Assembly: GCA_033344815.1 (NCBI GenBank) | Contig: JAWPMR010000001.1 | Span: forward strand, 3,272,136-3,336,135 | Length of the DNA stretch: 64,000 nucleotides | Reading direction: 5' to 3' | Origin: Paracoccaceae bacterium | GTDB lineage: Bacteria > Pseudomonadota > Alphaproteobacteria > Rhodobacterales > Rhodobacteraceae | Part shown: one piece after another, positions 1 through 8,370 of the stretch | How the letters are laid out: the number at the start of each line of letters is the position of its first letter | How positions within the stretch are numbered: the stretch's first letter is position 1 | The notes under the pieces: generated by a model | What the model saw: only the letters and a program-made list of their open reading frames with translations | Databases searched by the model: none | What the model was told of the DNA's origin: nothing | Program-made: the position numbers and the translations under genes

Positions 1-2438
1 GGGCGGCGCTGGTAGCGCCCGGGGTGGTGCTGAACAAGGATGGCAGCCTCCAGCGCTCGGCGCGCTTCCGTGGCCCCGATCTCGACAGCGCCGTCGCGGC
101 CGAACTTGTGGCAGTGGCGGGGCGGCTCAACAATGCCTTCCGCCGCCTCGGGTCGGGCTGGGCGATCTTTGTCGAAGCGCAACGGATCGCTGCCGCCGAC
201 TATCCCGACAGCCGCTTTCCCGATCCTGCCTCGGCCCTCGTGGATGCCGAACGCCGCGCCGCCTTCGCGGAGCAGGGGGTGCATTTCCAGTCGGAATACT
301 TCCTGACCCTCCTCTATCTGCCGCCAGCCGAAGAAGCCGCGCGTGCCGAGACCTGGCTCTACGAGGGACGCGAGAAGACCGGGATCGACACGGGCGAGGT
401 CCTGCGCGGCTTTATCGACCGCACCGACCGGGTGCTGGCGCTCTTCGACGGTTTCATGCCGGAGTGCCGCTGGCTCGATGATGGTGAGACGCTGAGCTAT
501 CTGCATTCGACCGTCTCGACCCACCGCCACCGGATCCGTGTGCCAGAGACCCCGGTCTTTCTCGATGCGCTTCTAGCCGATCAGCCCCTCACCGGCGGGC
601 TTGAACCCCGGCTGGGCGTGGCGCATCTGCGGGTTCTGACCCTCTCCGGCTTCCCCAACGCGACCACGCCCGGGATCCTCGATGAGCTCAACCGGCTGGC
701 CTTTCCCTATCGCTGGGCCACCCGCGCAATCCTGATGGACAAGACCGAGGCAACCCGGATGGTGACCCGCATCCGTCGCCAGTGGTTTGCAAAGCGCAAG
801 TCCATCGCGGCCATCCTGAAGGAGGTGATGACCAACGAACAGTCGTCACTGGTCGATACTGATGCGGCTAACAAGGCTGCCGACGCCGACATGGCCCTGC
901 AGGAGCTTGGTGCCGATGTCGCAGGCGAGGCTTATGTCACCGCGAGCCTGATCGTCTGGGATGAGGATCCCCGCCGCGCCGATGAAAAGCTGCGCCTGAT
1001 CGAAAAAGTCGTGCAGGGGCGCGACTTCACCGCGATGGTCGAGACGGTTAACGCTGTCGATGCCTGGCTTGGCTCTTTGCCGGGGCATGCTTACGCCAAT
1101 GTGCGCCAACCGCCGATCTCGACCCTGAACCTCGCCCATATCATCCCGCTGTCTGCGGTCTGGGCGGGCGAAGAGCGGGACACACATTTCAACGGGCCGC
1201 CGCTGCTCTACGGCAAAACCGAAGGCGCGACGCCCTTCCGCCTGTCGCTCCATGTGGGAGATGTCGGCCACACGCTGGTCATCGGGCCGACCGGGGCGGG
1301 CAAGTCCGTTTTGCTTGCGCTGATGGCGTTGCAGTTTCGCCGCTACCCGGGCGCGCAGGTCTTCGCCTTTGATTTCGGGGGGTCCATCCGGGCGGCAATC
1401 CTCGCCATGGGCGGAGACTGGCATGACCTGGGCGGCGAGCTGACCGACGAGGCCGAGACGGCGGTGTTTCTTCAGCCGCTGGCCCGCATCGATGACCCCG
1501 CCGAGCGATCCTGGGCCGCAGGCTGGATCAGCGCGATCCTGGCCCGCGAAGGCATCGCGATCACGCCCGATGTGAAAGAACACCTCTGGACCGCGCTGAC
1601 CTCGCTCGCCTCGGCCCCGGTTGGCGAGCGCACCATCACCGGCCTCGCGGTCCTGTTGCAATCAACCGATCTGAAACAGGCCTTGCGGCCCTATTGCCTG
1701 GGTGGGGCCCATGGGCGGTTGCTTGATGCGGAGATCGAGGAGCTTGGCGCGGCTTCAGTCCAGGCCTTCGAGATCGAGGGGCTGGTTGGTACTTCGGCAG
1801 CGCCTGCCGTCCTCTCCCATCTCTTCCACCGCATTGGCGACCGGCTGGACGGGCGACCAACGCTTCTGATCATCGACGAGGGCTGGCTCGCGCTTGATGA
1901 CGAGGGCTTCGCGGGCCAGTTGCGCGAATGGTTGAAAACACTGAGGAAGAAGAATGCCTCTGTGATCTTCGCGACCCAGTCACTCTCCGATATCGACGCG
2001 TCCGCCATCGCGCCTGCGATCATCGAAAGCTGCCCGACGCGGCTTCTTCTGCCCAACGAGCGCGCCATCGAGCCGCAGATTACCGCGATCTACCGCCGCT
2101 TCGGGCTGAACGACCGGCAGATCGAGATCCTCGCCCGCGCTACGCCGAAGCGCGATTACTACTGCCAGTCACGGCGCGGCAACCGGCTTTTTGAGCTTGG
2201 CCTTTCAGAGGTCGGCCTCGCGCTTTGCGCGACCTCCTCGAAATCTGATCAGTCGCGCATCATCGACATCATGGCCGAGCATGGCCGAGAGGGGTTTCTC
2301 GCCGCCTGGCTGCAGGCCCGGGGTGTCGGCTGGGCCGCCGACCTGATCCCGGACCTCACCAATCTCGCGCCCGACAGGGACGCAGATGATCCAGAAACCT
2401 TCCCAGACCCCCAAACCGAACAGGAGACAACATCATGA
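1..2438 (+). CDS. trbE: TrbE-type conjugation ATPase (VirB4 family), 5' end outside window
   Basis: TrbE/VirB4 proteins are cytoplasmic ATPases that power assembly of the conjugative type IV secretion channel and pilus. The frame is open from base 3 with no stop. The residues before the first possible start (GTG at 24) match the second trbE of this window (AALV then VLNKDGS), so the gene begins upstream and about 35 codons are missing. Walker A (GPTGAGKS, near 1280-1305) and Walker B (LLIIDEGW, near 1865-1890) are intact. The stop overlaps the trbJ start by four bases (ATGA), which implies translational coupling. It is a divergent paralogue of the copy at 34901-37423. Family assignment is firm; the exact start cannot be seen. 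Confidence 0.95.
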   Translation, partial: AALVAPGVVLNKDGSLQRSARFRGPDLDSAVAAELVAVAGRLNNAFRRLGSGWAIFVEAQRIAAADYPDSRFPDPASALVDAERRAAFAEQGVHFQSEYFLTLLYLPPAEEAARAETWLYEGREKTGIDTGEVLRGFIDRTDRVLALFDGFMPECRWLDDGETLSYLHSTVSTHRHRIRVPETPVFLDALLADQPLTGGLEPRLGVAHLRVLTLSGFPNATTPGILDELNRLAFPYRWATRAILMDKTEATRMVTRIRRQWFAKRKSIAAILKEVMTNEQSSLVDTDAANKAADADMALQELGADVAGEAYVTASLIVWDEDPRRADEKLRLIEKVVQGRDFTAMVETVNAVDAWLGSLPGHAYANVRQPPISTLNLAHIIPLSAVWAGEERDTHFNGPPLLYGKTEGATPFRLSLHVGDVGHTLVIGPTGAGKSVLLALMALQFRRYPGAQVFAFDFGGSIRAAILAMGGDWHDLGGELTDEAETAVFLQPLARIDDPAERSWAAGWISAILAREGIAITPDVKEHLWTALTSLASAPVGERTITGLAVLLQSTDLKQALRPYCLGGAHGRLLDAEIEELGAASVQAFEIEGLVGTSAAPAVLSHLFHRIGDRLDGRPTLLIIDEGWLALDDEGFAGQLREWLKTLRKKNASVIFATQSLSDIDASAIAPAIIESCPTRLLLPNERAIEPQITAIYRRFGLNDRQIEILARATPKRDYYCQSRRGNRLFELGLSEVGLALCATSSKSDQSRIIDIMAEHGREGFLAAWLQARGVGWAADLIPDLTNLAPDRDADDPETFPDPQTEQETTS

Positions 2439-3220
2439 CCCGCACACCCCATAGCCTTCGCAAATGCGTTAGCGCGTCTGCACTCGCTTTGACACTCGCC
2501 GCACCCCTTGGTCTGGCGCCGATCTTCGCCAGCCCGGCCCATGCCTTCTTCGGCGGCTTCGGTCGCATCGTTTACGACCCGCGCAATCACGCAGAGAACA
2601 TCCTCTCGGCGGCCCGCGCCATGGAGCAAATCAACAACCAGATCACCCAGCTGCAGAATGAAGCGCAAATGCTCATCAACCAGGCCAGCAATCTTGCGAG
2701 CCTGCCTTATTCCGCGCTCCAAACGTTGCAGCAGAATGTGGACCAGACACGCCAGCTTCTCTCTCAGGCACAGAACATTGCCTTCGACGTGAACCAGATC
2801 GACCAGATCTTCCAGCAGGACTATGCCAACATTCCACTCGCGGCACCCGAGGCACAGCTTCTGGCCGATGCGCGATCCCGTTGGGAAAACACCGTGGGCG
2901 GGTTGCAGGACGCGCTCCGGGTTCAGGCGGGCGTGGTTGGCAATATCGACAACCAGCGGGCAGAACTCTCCGCGCTTGTCGGCCAGAGCCAGTCCGCCGT
3001 GGGGGCCTTGCAGGCGACACAGGCGGGCAATCAGCTTCTGGCACTCCAGTCCCAGCAAATCGCCGATCTCGTCGCGGTCACCGCCGCCAATGGTCGTGCG
3101 ACGGCGCTTGTGGAGGCCGAACGCGCCGCAGCCGCCGAACAGGGCCGCGTCCAGCGCGAGCGCTTCCTCACCCCGGGTGCAGGTTACCAGCCTGGCAATG
3201 CCCAGATGTTCAACAACTGA
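2435..3220 (+). CDS. trbJ: TrbJ-type conjugal transfer protein
   Basis: TrbJ is a periplasmic component of P-type conjugation systems, with a role comparable to VirB5 in pilus assembly. The 261-residue product begins with a Sec signal peptide (basic start, hydrophobic run, cleavage probably after SPAHA), then the conserved FFGGFGRIVYDP stretch. The remainder is Gln/Asn-rich and helical, fitting the coiled-coil character of the family. It starts inside the last codons of trbE (ATGA) and lies directly before the small trbK-like gene. The second operon carries a clear homologue at 34137-34904 with the same signal-peptide boundary and motifs. Confidence 0.93.
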   Translation: MTRTPHSLRKCVSASALALTLAAPLGLAPIFASPAHAFFGGFGRIVYDPRNHAENILSAARAMEQINNQITQLQNEAQMLINQASNLASLPYSALQTLQQNVDQTRQLLSQAQNIAFDVNQIDQIFQQDYANIPLAAPEAQLLADARSRWENTVGGLQDALRVQAGVVGNIDNQRAELSALVGQSQSAVGALQATQAGNQLLALQSQQIADLVAVTAANGRATALVEAERAAAAEQGRVQRERFLTPGAGYQPGNAQMFNN

Positions 3221-3238
3221 CCGGCAAGGAGCAGACCC

Positions 3239-3517
3239 ATGGACGGATCGGTCCTTGCCCGCATCGCCGCCATCATCTTTGTCGCCGTGGCCATCACGGT
3301 GGCGGTGGTGCAGATGAGCCGGGAGGACGAGGGGCAGGTAGTGCGCCCGGGACCGGTCGCCGCACCCTTGGCCGATCCGCTGCGCGCCGAACAACGGCGG
3401 TGCCAGGAGTTGGGGGAGGCCGCGGCCTCCAATCCCGACTGTCTCGCCGTCTGGGCCGAGACCCGCGACCGATTCCTCGGGCGCGACACCGGCTCAAATC
3501 CAGCCGGGGGCGAATAG
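3239..3517 (+). CDS. trbK: TrbK-like entry-exclusion protein
   Basis: This 92-residue protein occupies the trbK slot between trbJ and trbL. In plasmids, TrbK limits uptake of a related element by a cell that already has one. An N-terminal hydrophobic segment (about residues 6-25) would anchor it in the inner membrane. The rest carries two cysteines in the pattern RRCQELG and DCLAVWAETR, which is shared with the copy at 33859-34128. There is no lipobox, so it belongs to the non-lipoprotein TrbK-alt type rather than the RP4 lipoprotein. A purine-rich site (CAAGGAGCAGA) lies just before the ATG. Function is inferred from position and this pattern. Confidence 0.8.
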   Translation: MDGSVLARIAAIIFVAVAITVAVVQMSREDEGQVVRPGPVAAPLADPLRAEQRRCQELGEAAASNPDCLAVWAETRDRFLGRDTGSNPAGGE

Positions 3518-3520
3518 GCC

Positions 3521-4873
3521 ATGGGCGGCACCGGCGTCATCGACACCTTCCTAGGCGTCTTCACCTCCTATATCGATTCCGGCTTCGGCCTTCTGGGCGG
3601 CGAGGTCGCCTTCGTCGCCAGCACGCTGATTGTGATCGACGTGACGCTCGCAGCACTCTTCTGGGCCTGGGGCGCCGATGATGACATCATTGCCCGCCTT
3701 GTCAAAAAGACCCTCTTCGTCGGCGTTTTCGCTTGGCTCATCTCCAACTGGAACAGTTTGGCGGCTATCGTCTTCGACAGTTTCGCGGGGCTGGGATTGC
3801 TTGCTTCCGGCACCGGGTTTTCGCCTGCCGATCTGTTGCGCCCTGGCCGGGTGGCGCAAACCGGGCTCGACGCCGGGCGGCCCCTTCTGGAAGCAACCGC
3901 CGATCTTATGGGCTTTGTCGCCTTCTTCGAGAACTTCATCCAGATTGCCTGCCTGCTTTTCGCCTGGGCGCTGGTGCTGCTGGCCTTCTTCCTGCTGGCC
4001 GTTCAGCTTTTCGTGACGCTGATTGAGTTCAAGCTGACGACGCTGGCGGGCTTCGTGCTGATCCCCTTCGGCCTCTTTGGCAAGACTGCCTTCATGGCCG
4101 AGCGGGTGCTGGGCAATGTGGTTTCCTCCGGTATCAAGGTGCTGGTGCTGGCCGTCATCATCGGCATCGGCTCTACGCTCTTTGGTCAGTTCACCGCGGG
4201 GTTCGGCGGCGTGACGCCCACCATCGACGAGGCCATGGCGATCGTGCTGGCCGCACTTTCGCTTCTGGGTCTGGGCATCTTCGGCCCGGGCATTGCCACC
4301 GGCCTCGTCTCGGGCGGTCCGCAGCTGGGTGCAGGGGCTGCCGTGGGCACTGGTCTTGCTGTCGGCGGTGCCGCATTCGCGACTGGCGGGGGCGCTATGC
4401 TCGCGGCGCGCGGGGCAGGCGCTTTGGCTTCCCGTGGCACCGCCGCCACGCGCGGTGCGGCCGCAGCAACCGGCGCGGCCTCGACCGCTTACAGCCTCGG
4501 GTCGATGGGCCAGACCGGTGCCGCAGCTGTCGCCTCCGGTTTGGGCGGTGTCGCGCGCTCTGCAGGCTCTGCCGCGGTCTCCCCCCTGCGCAATGCCGCG
4601 GCGTCAGCCACGGAAAGCCTACGTACAAGCCATGCCGACGGCGCGCGTGCCGGGTTCGCCGCCACGGGCGGCACCTCATCCTCAGGCTCGATTGCCATTG
4701 CTGCCAATCCAGCTGCCACCGGACCTGCAGGCGGCCCGCCCGCCTGGGCCCAATCCATGCGCCGCAATCAGGCGATGAGCCACGGCGTCTCTGCCGCCAC
4801 CCATGCGCTACGCGCGGGCGACAGCCCGGGCGGCGGTGCCTCTGTTTCCCTGTCCGAAAGTGATCGCACATGA
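3521..4873 (+). CDS. trbL: TrbL inner-membrane channel protein
   Basis: TrbL is the polytopic inner-membrane protein of P-type conjugation systems, equivalent to VirB6. The 450-residue product has an N-terminal membrane domain with several hydrophobic segments up to about residue 250. A long Ala/Gly/Ser-rich C-terminal tail follows, as is usual for the family. It begins three bases after the trbK stop and overlaps trbF by four bases. The counterpart at 32541-33854 shares the start MGGTGVID and the tail end SGDSPGGG/RAGDSPGGG. Confidence 0.93.
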   Translation: MGGTGVIDTFLGVFTSYIDSGFGLLGGEVAFVASTLIVIDVTLAALFWAWGADDDIIARLVKKTLFVGVFAWLISNWNSLAAIVFDSFAGLGLLASGTGFSPADLLRPGRVAQTGLDAGRPLLEATADLMGFVAFFENFIQIACLLFAWALVLLAFFLLAVQLFVTLIEFKLTTLAGFVLIPFGLFGKTAFMAERVLGNVVSSGIKVLVLAVIIGIGSTLFGQFTAGFGGVTPTIDEAMAIVLAALSLLGLGIFGPGIATGLVSGGPQLGAGAAVGTGLAVGGAAFATGGGAMLAARGAGALASRGTAATRGAAAATGAASTAYSLGSMGQTGAAAVASGLGGVARSAGSAAVSPLRNAAASATESLRTSHADGARAGFAATGGTSSSGSIAIAANPAATGPAGGPPAWAQSMRRNQAMSHGVSAATHALRAGDSPGGGASVSLSESDRT

Positions 4874-5559
4874 CCTTTTTCAAACGCTCCGCTACCCATT
4901 ACGGCAAAACGCCCGAACCCGAGACCCCCTATCAGAAGGCCGCCCAGGTCTGGGACGAGCGCATGGGTACGACCCGGGTGCAGGCGAAGAACTGGCGTCT
5001 CATGGCCTTCGGCTGCCTGATCCTCTCGTCCGGGTTCGCCACGGCGCTGGTCTGGCAGTCGGCGCGCGGCACAGTGGTTCCTTACGTCGTCGAAATCGAC
5101 CGCCACGGCGAGGCCCGTGCTGTCGAGGCGGCGACAGCGGGGTATAGTCCGACCGATCCTCAGATCGCCTGGCATCTGGCCCGATTCATCGAAGAGGTGC
5201 GGGGCCTGCCGGCTGATCCAGTGGTGGTCCGGCAGAACTGGCTGCGCGCCTATGAATTCGCCACCGACCGCGGGGCACTTGCGCTGAACGACCACGCCCG
5301 CGCCGATGACCCCTTCACCCGTGTGGGCGAGCAGCAGGTTTCTGTCGACGTCTCGAGCGTCATCCGCGCGTCGCCAGACAGTTTCCGGATCGCCTGGACG
5401 GAGCGGCATTATGACAACGGCCAACTCGCCCGGACCGAACGCTGGACCGCGATCCTGACCCTCGTGATCGACCCGCCGCGCACGGCAGAACGTCTGCGCG
5501 CCAATCCCCTCGGAATTTATGTCAACGCGATCAGCTGGTCGCGGGAGATGAGCCAATGA
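4870..5559 (+). CDS. trbF: TrbF conjugation protein (VirB8-like)
   Basis: TrbF is a bitopic inner-membrane assembly factor with the VirB8 fold in the periplasm. The 229-residue protein has a short cytosolic N-terminus containing YGKTPEPETPY, one membrane segment near residues 45-65, and a periplasmic domain with VRQNWLRAYEF and VSSVIRASPDSF. These motifs are nearly unchanged in the second copy (31858-32541). It overlaps trbL and trbG by ATGA junctions, so it is in the middle of a tightly coupled operon. Confidence 0.94.
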   Translation: MTFFKRSATHYGKTPEPETPYQKAAQVWDERMGTTRVQAKNWRLMAFGCLILSSGFATALVWQSARGTVVPYVVEIDRHGEARAVEAATAGYSPTDPQIAWHLARFIEEVRGLPADPVVVRQNWLRAYEFATDRGALALNDHARADDPFTRVGEQQVSVDVSSVIRASPDSFRIAWTERHYDNGQLARTERWTAILTLVIDPPRTAERLRANPLGIYVNAISWSREMSQ

Positions 5560-6542
5560 CCCTAAACCGTCCTATACTGCCCGTCGCCTTGCTCGCCGCT
5601 ATAATCATGACTGGATGTGCCAGCGACCGCCCGCCGCAATTCGCCTATGACGACGCAGTTCCGCCCTTGCCCGCGCCCCCAAGCGCCGCGACGGACGAGC
5701 GCCCGCGTCCGCTCCATGTCCCGCCCGCCTGGACACCAAGCCGAGGTGGAGAGACGGCACCGACGCCGGTCGCACAGGTGGGCAATGCAAATGACGCAGC
5801 CCGGGTGGAGCCCCGGCGCGCGGGGTATTTCAACGCGATCCAGATCTATCCCTGGTCCGAAGGCGCGCTCTATCAGGTCTATGCCGCCCCTGGGCAGATT
5901 ACGACGATCGCGCTTGAACCTGGCGAGCGCCTGACCGGCACCGGTCCCATTGCGGCGGGTGACACCGCCCGCTGGATCATCGGCGACACCGAAAGCGGCT
6001 CAGGCCGGGATACCCGTGTCCTCGTCCTTGTGAAACCCACGCGCCCCGACATCACCACCAATCTCGTCATCTCGACAGACAGGCGCACCTATATGATCGA
6101 GCTCAATGCCAGCGAAGAGACCTGGATGCCCGGCATTTCCTGGGCCTATCCACCAGCGCCTGAGACGCCGCGCGTTGCTGCTGCGACGCCAAGGATCCCG
6201 CCGCCCCATGCGCGCAACCATCGCTACGGGCTGCAGGTGCAAGGCGACGTTCCTCCTTGGCGTCCGGTTTCGGTATTCGACGATGGCCGCCGGGTCTATG
6301 TCGTCTTCCCCCGCGGGATCGGACAGGGCGAGATGCCGCCACTCTTCGTTCTCGGATCGGATGGCGAACTTGAGATCGTCAACAGCCGCATCCATGGCAA
6401 CGTTTTGATCATCGATCGCCTGTTTGGCGCGGCCGAACTCCGCCTCGGACGCGGTCCTCGACAGGAGGTCGTGCGCATCCTGCGGATCGAACAGCAGACC
6501 GACGCAGCTGCCGCCCAAGGACCTGCGGAGCGGCCGACATGA
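5556..6542 (+). CDS. trbG: TrbG outer-membrane core-complex lipoprotein (VirB9-like)
   Basis: TrbG is the VirB9 equivalent that helps form the outer-membrane core of the conjugation channel. The N-terminus is a lipoprotein signal with lipobox ending at the Cys of MTGCAS (about residue 21). A Pro-rich stretch follows, then the beta-rich VirB9 domain, with TNLVISTDRRTY in the middle and DDGRRVYVVFPRG towards the end. It overlaps both neighbours by four bases. The second operon has a homologue (30905-31861) with the same architecture. Confidence 0.93.
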   Translation: MTLNRPILPVALLAAIIMTGCASDRPPQFAYDDAVPPLPAPPSAATDERPRPLHVPPAWTPSRGGETAPTPVAQVGNANDAARVEPRRAGYFNAIQIYPWSEGALYQVYAAPGQITTIALEPGERLTGTGPIAAGDTARWIIGDTESGSGRDTRVLVLVKPTRPDITTNLVISTDRRTYMIELNASEETWMPGISWAYPPAPETPRVAAATPRIPPPHARNHRYGLQVQGDVPPWRPVSVFDDGRRVYVVFPRGIGQGEMPPLFVLGSDGELEIVNSRIHGNVLIIDRLFGAAELRLGRGPRQEVVRILRIEQQTDAAAAQGPAERPT

Positions 6543-7678
6543 CGGAGACACCTCATGACACCGCGTCGGCCATGCGGTTGCGCGCTGATCCGCCCCGCGT
6601 GACACGGATTTCGCGCAAGGTAATTATCAGCCTCGGTGTTGTTGCTGGCCTCGGGATCGGTGCGGCGCTGATTTTTGGGCTGCAGCGCCCGGACCGCACC
6701 GCTGCACCGGACGAGCTGATCACCACCGACCGTCGGCAGCCCGCTGATGGCTTGCGCGATCTGCCTGGCAGCTACGACGCGATCCCGCAGCTCGGCCCAC
6801 CTCTGCCGGGCGATCTCGGTGGTGGCATTCTCGATGCGCAGCAGCGCGGCCAACCTGTTGCGGCACCCAGCCTAACACCGCCCACCATGGACCCGGCAGA
6901 GCAACAACGTCTGGCTGAACTGGAGGCCGCCCGCGTCAGTGAGTTGTTTTTTCAGACACGACCTGGCGCATCGGCCATTTCACTCGGATCCCAAATGCCG
7001 TCCGGCGCGCCTAGGGCCGGGCTGGGCGTTCCCGCAGAAGCCGATCCCCGGCAAGCCTTTCTGAATGCACCCGTCGACCGTCGGACAGTTGCGCCCGACC
7101 GCGTCCAGCCGCCCGCCTCGCCCTACCTTTTGCAAGCGGGTTCCGTCATCCCAGCCGCCCTGATCACTGGCATTCGCTCCGACCTTCCCGGCCAGATCAC
7201 GGCGCAGGTCACCCAGAATGTCTATGACAGCCCAACCGGCAGCTTGCTTCTGATCCCACAAGGGACGCGCTTGATCGGCGAATACGACAACGGCGTAACC
7301 TTCGGTCAGCGCCGCGTGCTCCTGGTCTGGACGCGGCTGATCTTCCCCGATGGGCGTTCTCTCGTCCTCGAACGCCAGTCCGGGGCGGATGCGACGGGCT
7401 ATGCCGGTCTCGAAGACCGCGTCGACAATCACTGGGCCAGCGTCCTGCGCGCCGCGGGTCTCTCGACCCTACTGGCCATCGGCGCGGAACTTGCCACCGA
7501 CGAAGACGACCGCCTCGCCCGCGCGCTCCGCGACGGAGCTCTGAACACTATCAACGAGGTAGGACAGCGGATCATCGAACGACAGCTCGAAGTGCCGCCG
7601 ACCCTCACAATTCGCCCCGGCTTTCTAGTCCGCGTTATTGTGACGCGAGACCTAGTGTTTGAGCGTTTCAGAGAGTGA
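6539..7678 (+). CDS. trbI: TrbI channel protein (VirB10-like)
   Basis: TrbI spans the cell envelope like VirB10 and links the inner-membrane part of the channel to the outer-membrane core. The 379-residue product has a short cytosolic start, a membrane segment near residues 32-48, a Pro-rich linker, and a C-terminal VirB10 domain. That domain contains SPYLLQAGSVIPAALITG and IPQGTRLIGEYDN, both near-identical to the copy at 29736-30908. It is the last intact gene of this operon. The usual following gene (DUF2274) is present only as a fossil. Confidence 0.94.
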   Translation: MTETPHDTASAMRLRADPPRVTRISRKVIISLGVVAGLGIGAALIFGLQRPDRTAAPDELITTDRRQPADGLRDLPGSYDAIPQLGPPLPGDLGGGILDAQQRGQPVAAPSLTPPTMDPAEQQRLAELEAARVSELFFQTRPGASAISLGSQMPSGAPRAGLGVPAEADPRQAFLNAPVDRRTVAPDRVQPPASPYLLQAGSVIPAALITGIRSDLPGQITAQVTQNVYDSPTGSLLLIPQGTRLIGEYDNGVTFGQRRVLLVWTRLIFPDGRSLVLERQSGADATGYAGLEDRVDNHWASVLRAAGLSTLLAIGAELATDEDDRLARALRDGALNTINEVGQRIIERQLEVPPTLTIRPGFLVRVIVTRDLVFERFRE

Positions 7679-7679
7679 C

Positions 7680-7804
7680 ATAACCAAGTTGAAACTGTGT
7701 CCATGCCCGACGACAAACCGCTGAAGTAAGCTGTGAAACTGGCGGTGAGCCTGCATCGCGATCCTATTGCCTCTGACGAGATCCTTAGTCGCGAAGCAGG
7801 GCAG
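7680..7804 (+). pseudogene. Decayed DUF2274 gene at the end of trb operon 1
   Basis: Immediately after the trbI stop the sequence still reads as a degraded copy of the small DUF2274 gene that follows trbI in operon 2 (29476-29736). ATA (7680-7682) replaces the start ATG and leads to TKLKL. A one-base deletion between 7698 and 7708 shifts the frame. Reading then continues DDKPLK, a TAA stop at 7727-7729, and LHRDPIA ... REAGQ. From 7709 to 7804 it aligns without gaps to residues 11-42 of the intact protein, sharing DDKP, HRD, IA and GQ. Lost start, frameshift and internal stop make it non-functional. Confidence 0.85.
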
Positions 7805-8370
7805 GAATCGATTGCTCTTAGATGGACACCCGCAATAACCCCTACTTCAAACCCTAAACTACCTCTACGCTATTGAATTACAACAGGTTTAGAAATGAAA
7901 ACTGACATTATTGCCGGTGTGCATCTGGCTGATTGTGACGAAGCTCGAGCGGTTCGCTGACGAGCCAGCAACTCAAGCAAATCAAGATCGGGGCCCCCGT
8001 CGTTAACCATTGGGGTTCACCGCCCGATCGAACCGACACATGGCGTGCCCACAATTGCAGACACCGCTCGTACAAAAAAACTTGCTCAGTGGCCACACTT
8101 GAGCGATCTTACTCCCAATGGGCAGCCTACTTGGGAAATTCCTGAAAAATTCACCATTTGAGCTGAAGGAACATTTCGAGAGGCACTTGGTAGATGGTGG
8201 AGCTATTGTAGCCAATCGGCGAAGTGAGAGGCTTGATCAATCGCTAGAACTTTTGTGGTTATGGGAGCGAAAGCGCTTCGGGCAGGGTAGTTGGGGGTAA
8301 CTCATGAAAAAACTTGAACTCAAAATAGCATCAGACGACGTAATCCAACAATGTCGTTGAGAGATACCTT
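7805..8370. other. Intergenic stretch between trb operon 1 and the AT-rich operon
   Basis: No gene is firmly supported. GC falls sharply towards the right, marking a compositional boundary. A 60-codon reading frame at 8118-8300 and an 18-codon frame at 8304-8360 (MKKLELKIASDDVIQQCR) both lie on the plus strand just upstream of the GH13 gene. The 18-codon frame follows a G-rich ribosome-binding-like stretch (GGGGGTAACTC) and ends ten bases before the next start, so it could be a leader peptide. Neither resembles a known protein. The promoter of the downstream operon probably lies here but no convincing -35/-10 pair was recognised. Confidence 0.4.

Noticed and set aside
8118-8300. 60-codon plus-strand frame
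   Set aside because: Unrecognised, no convincing start signal; described with the intergenic stretch only.
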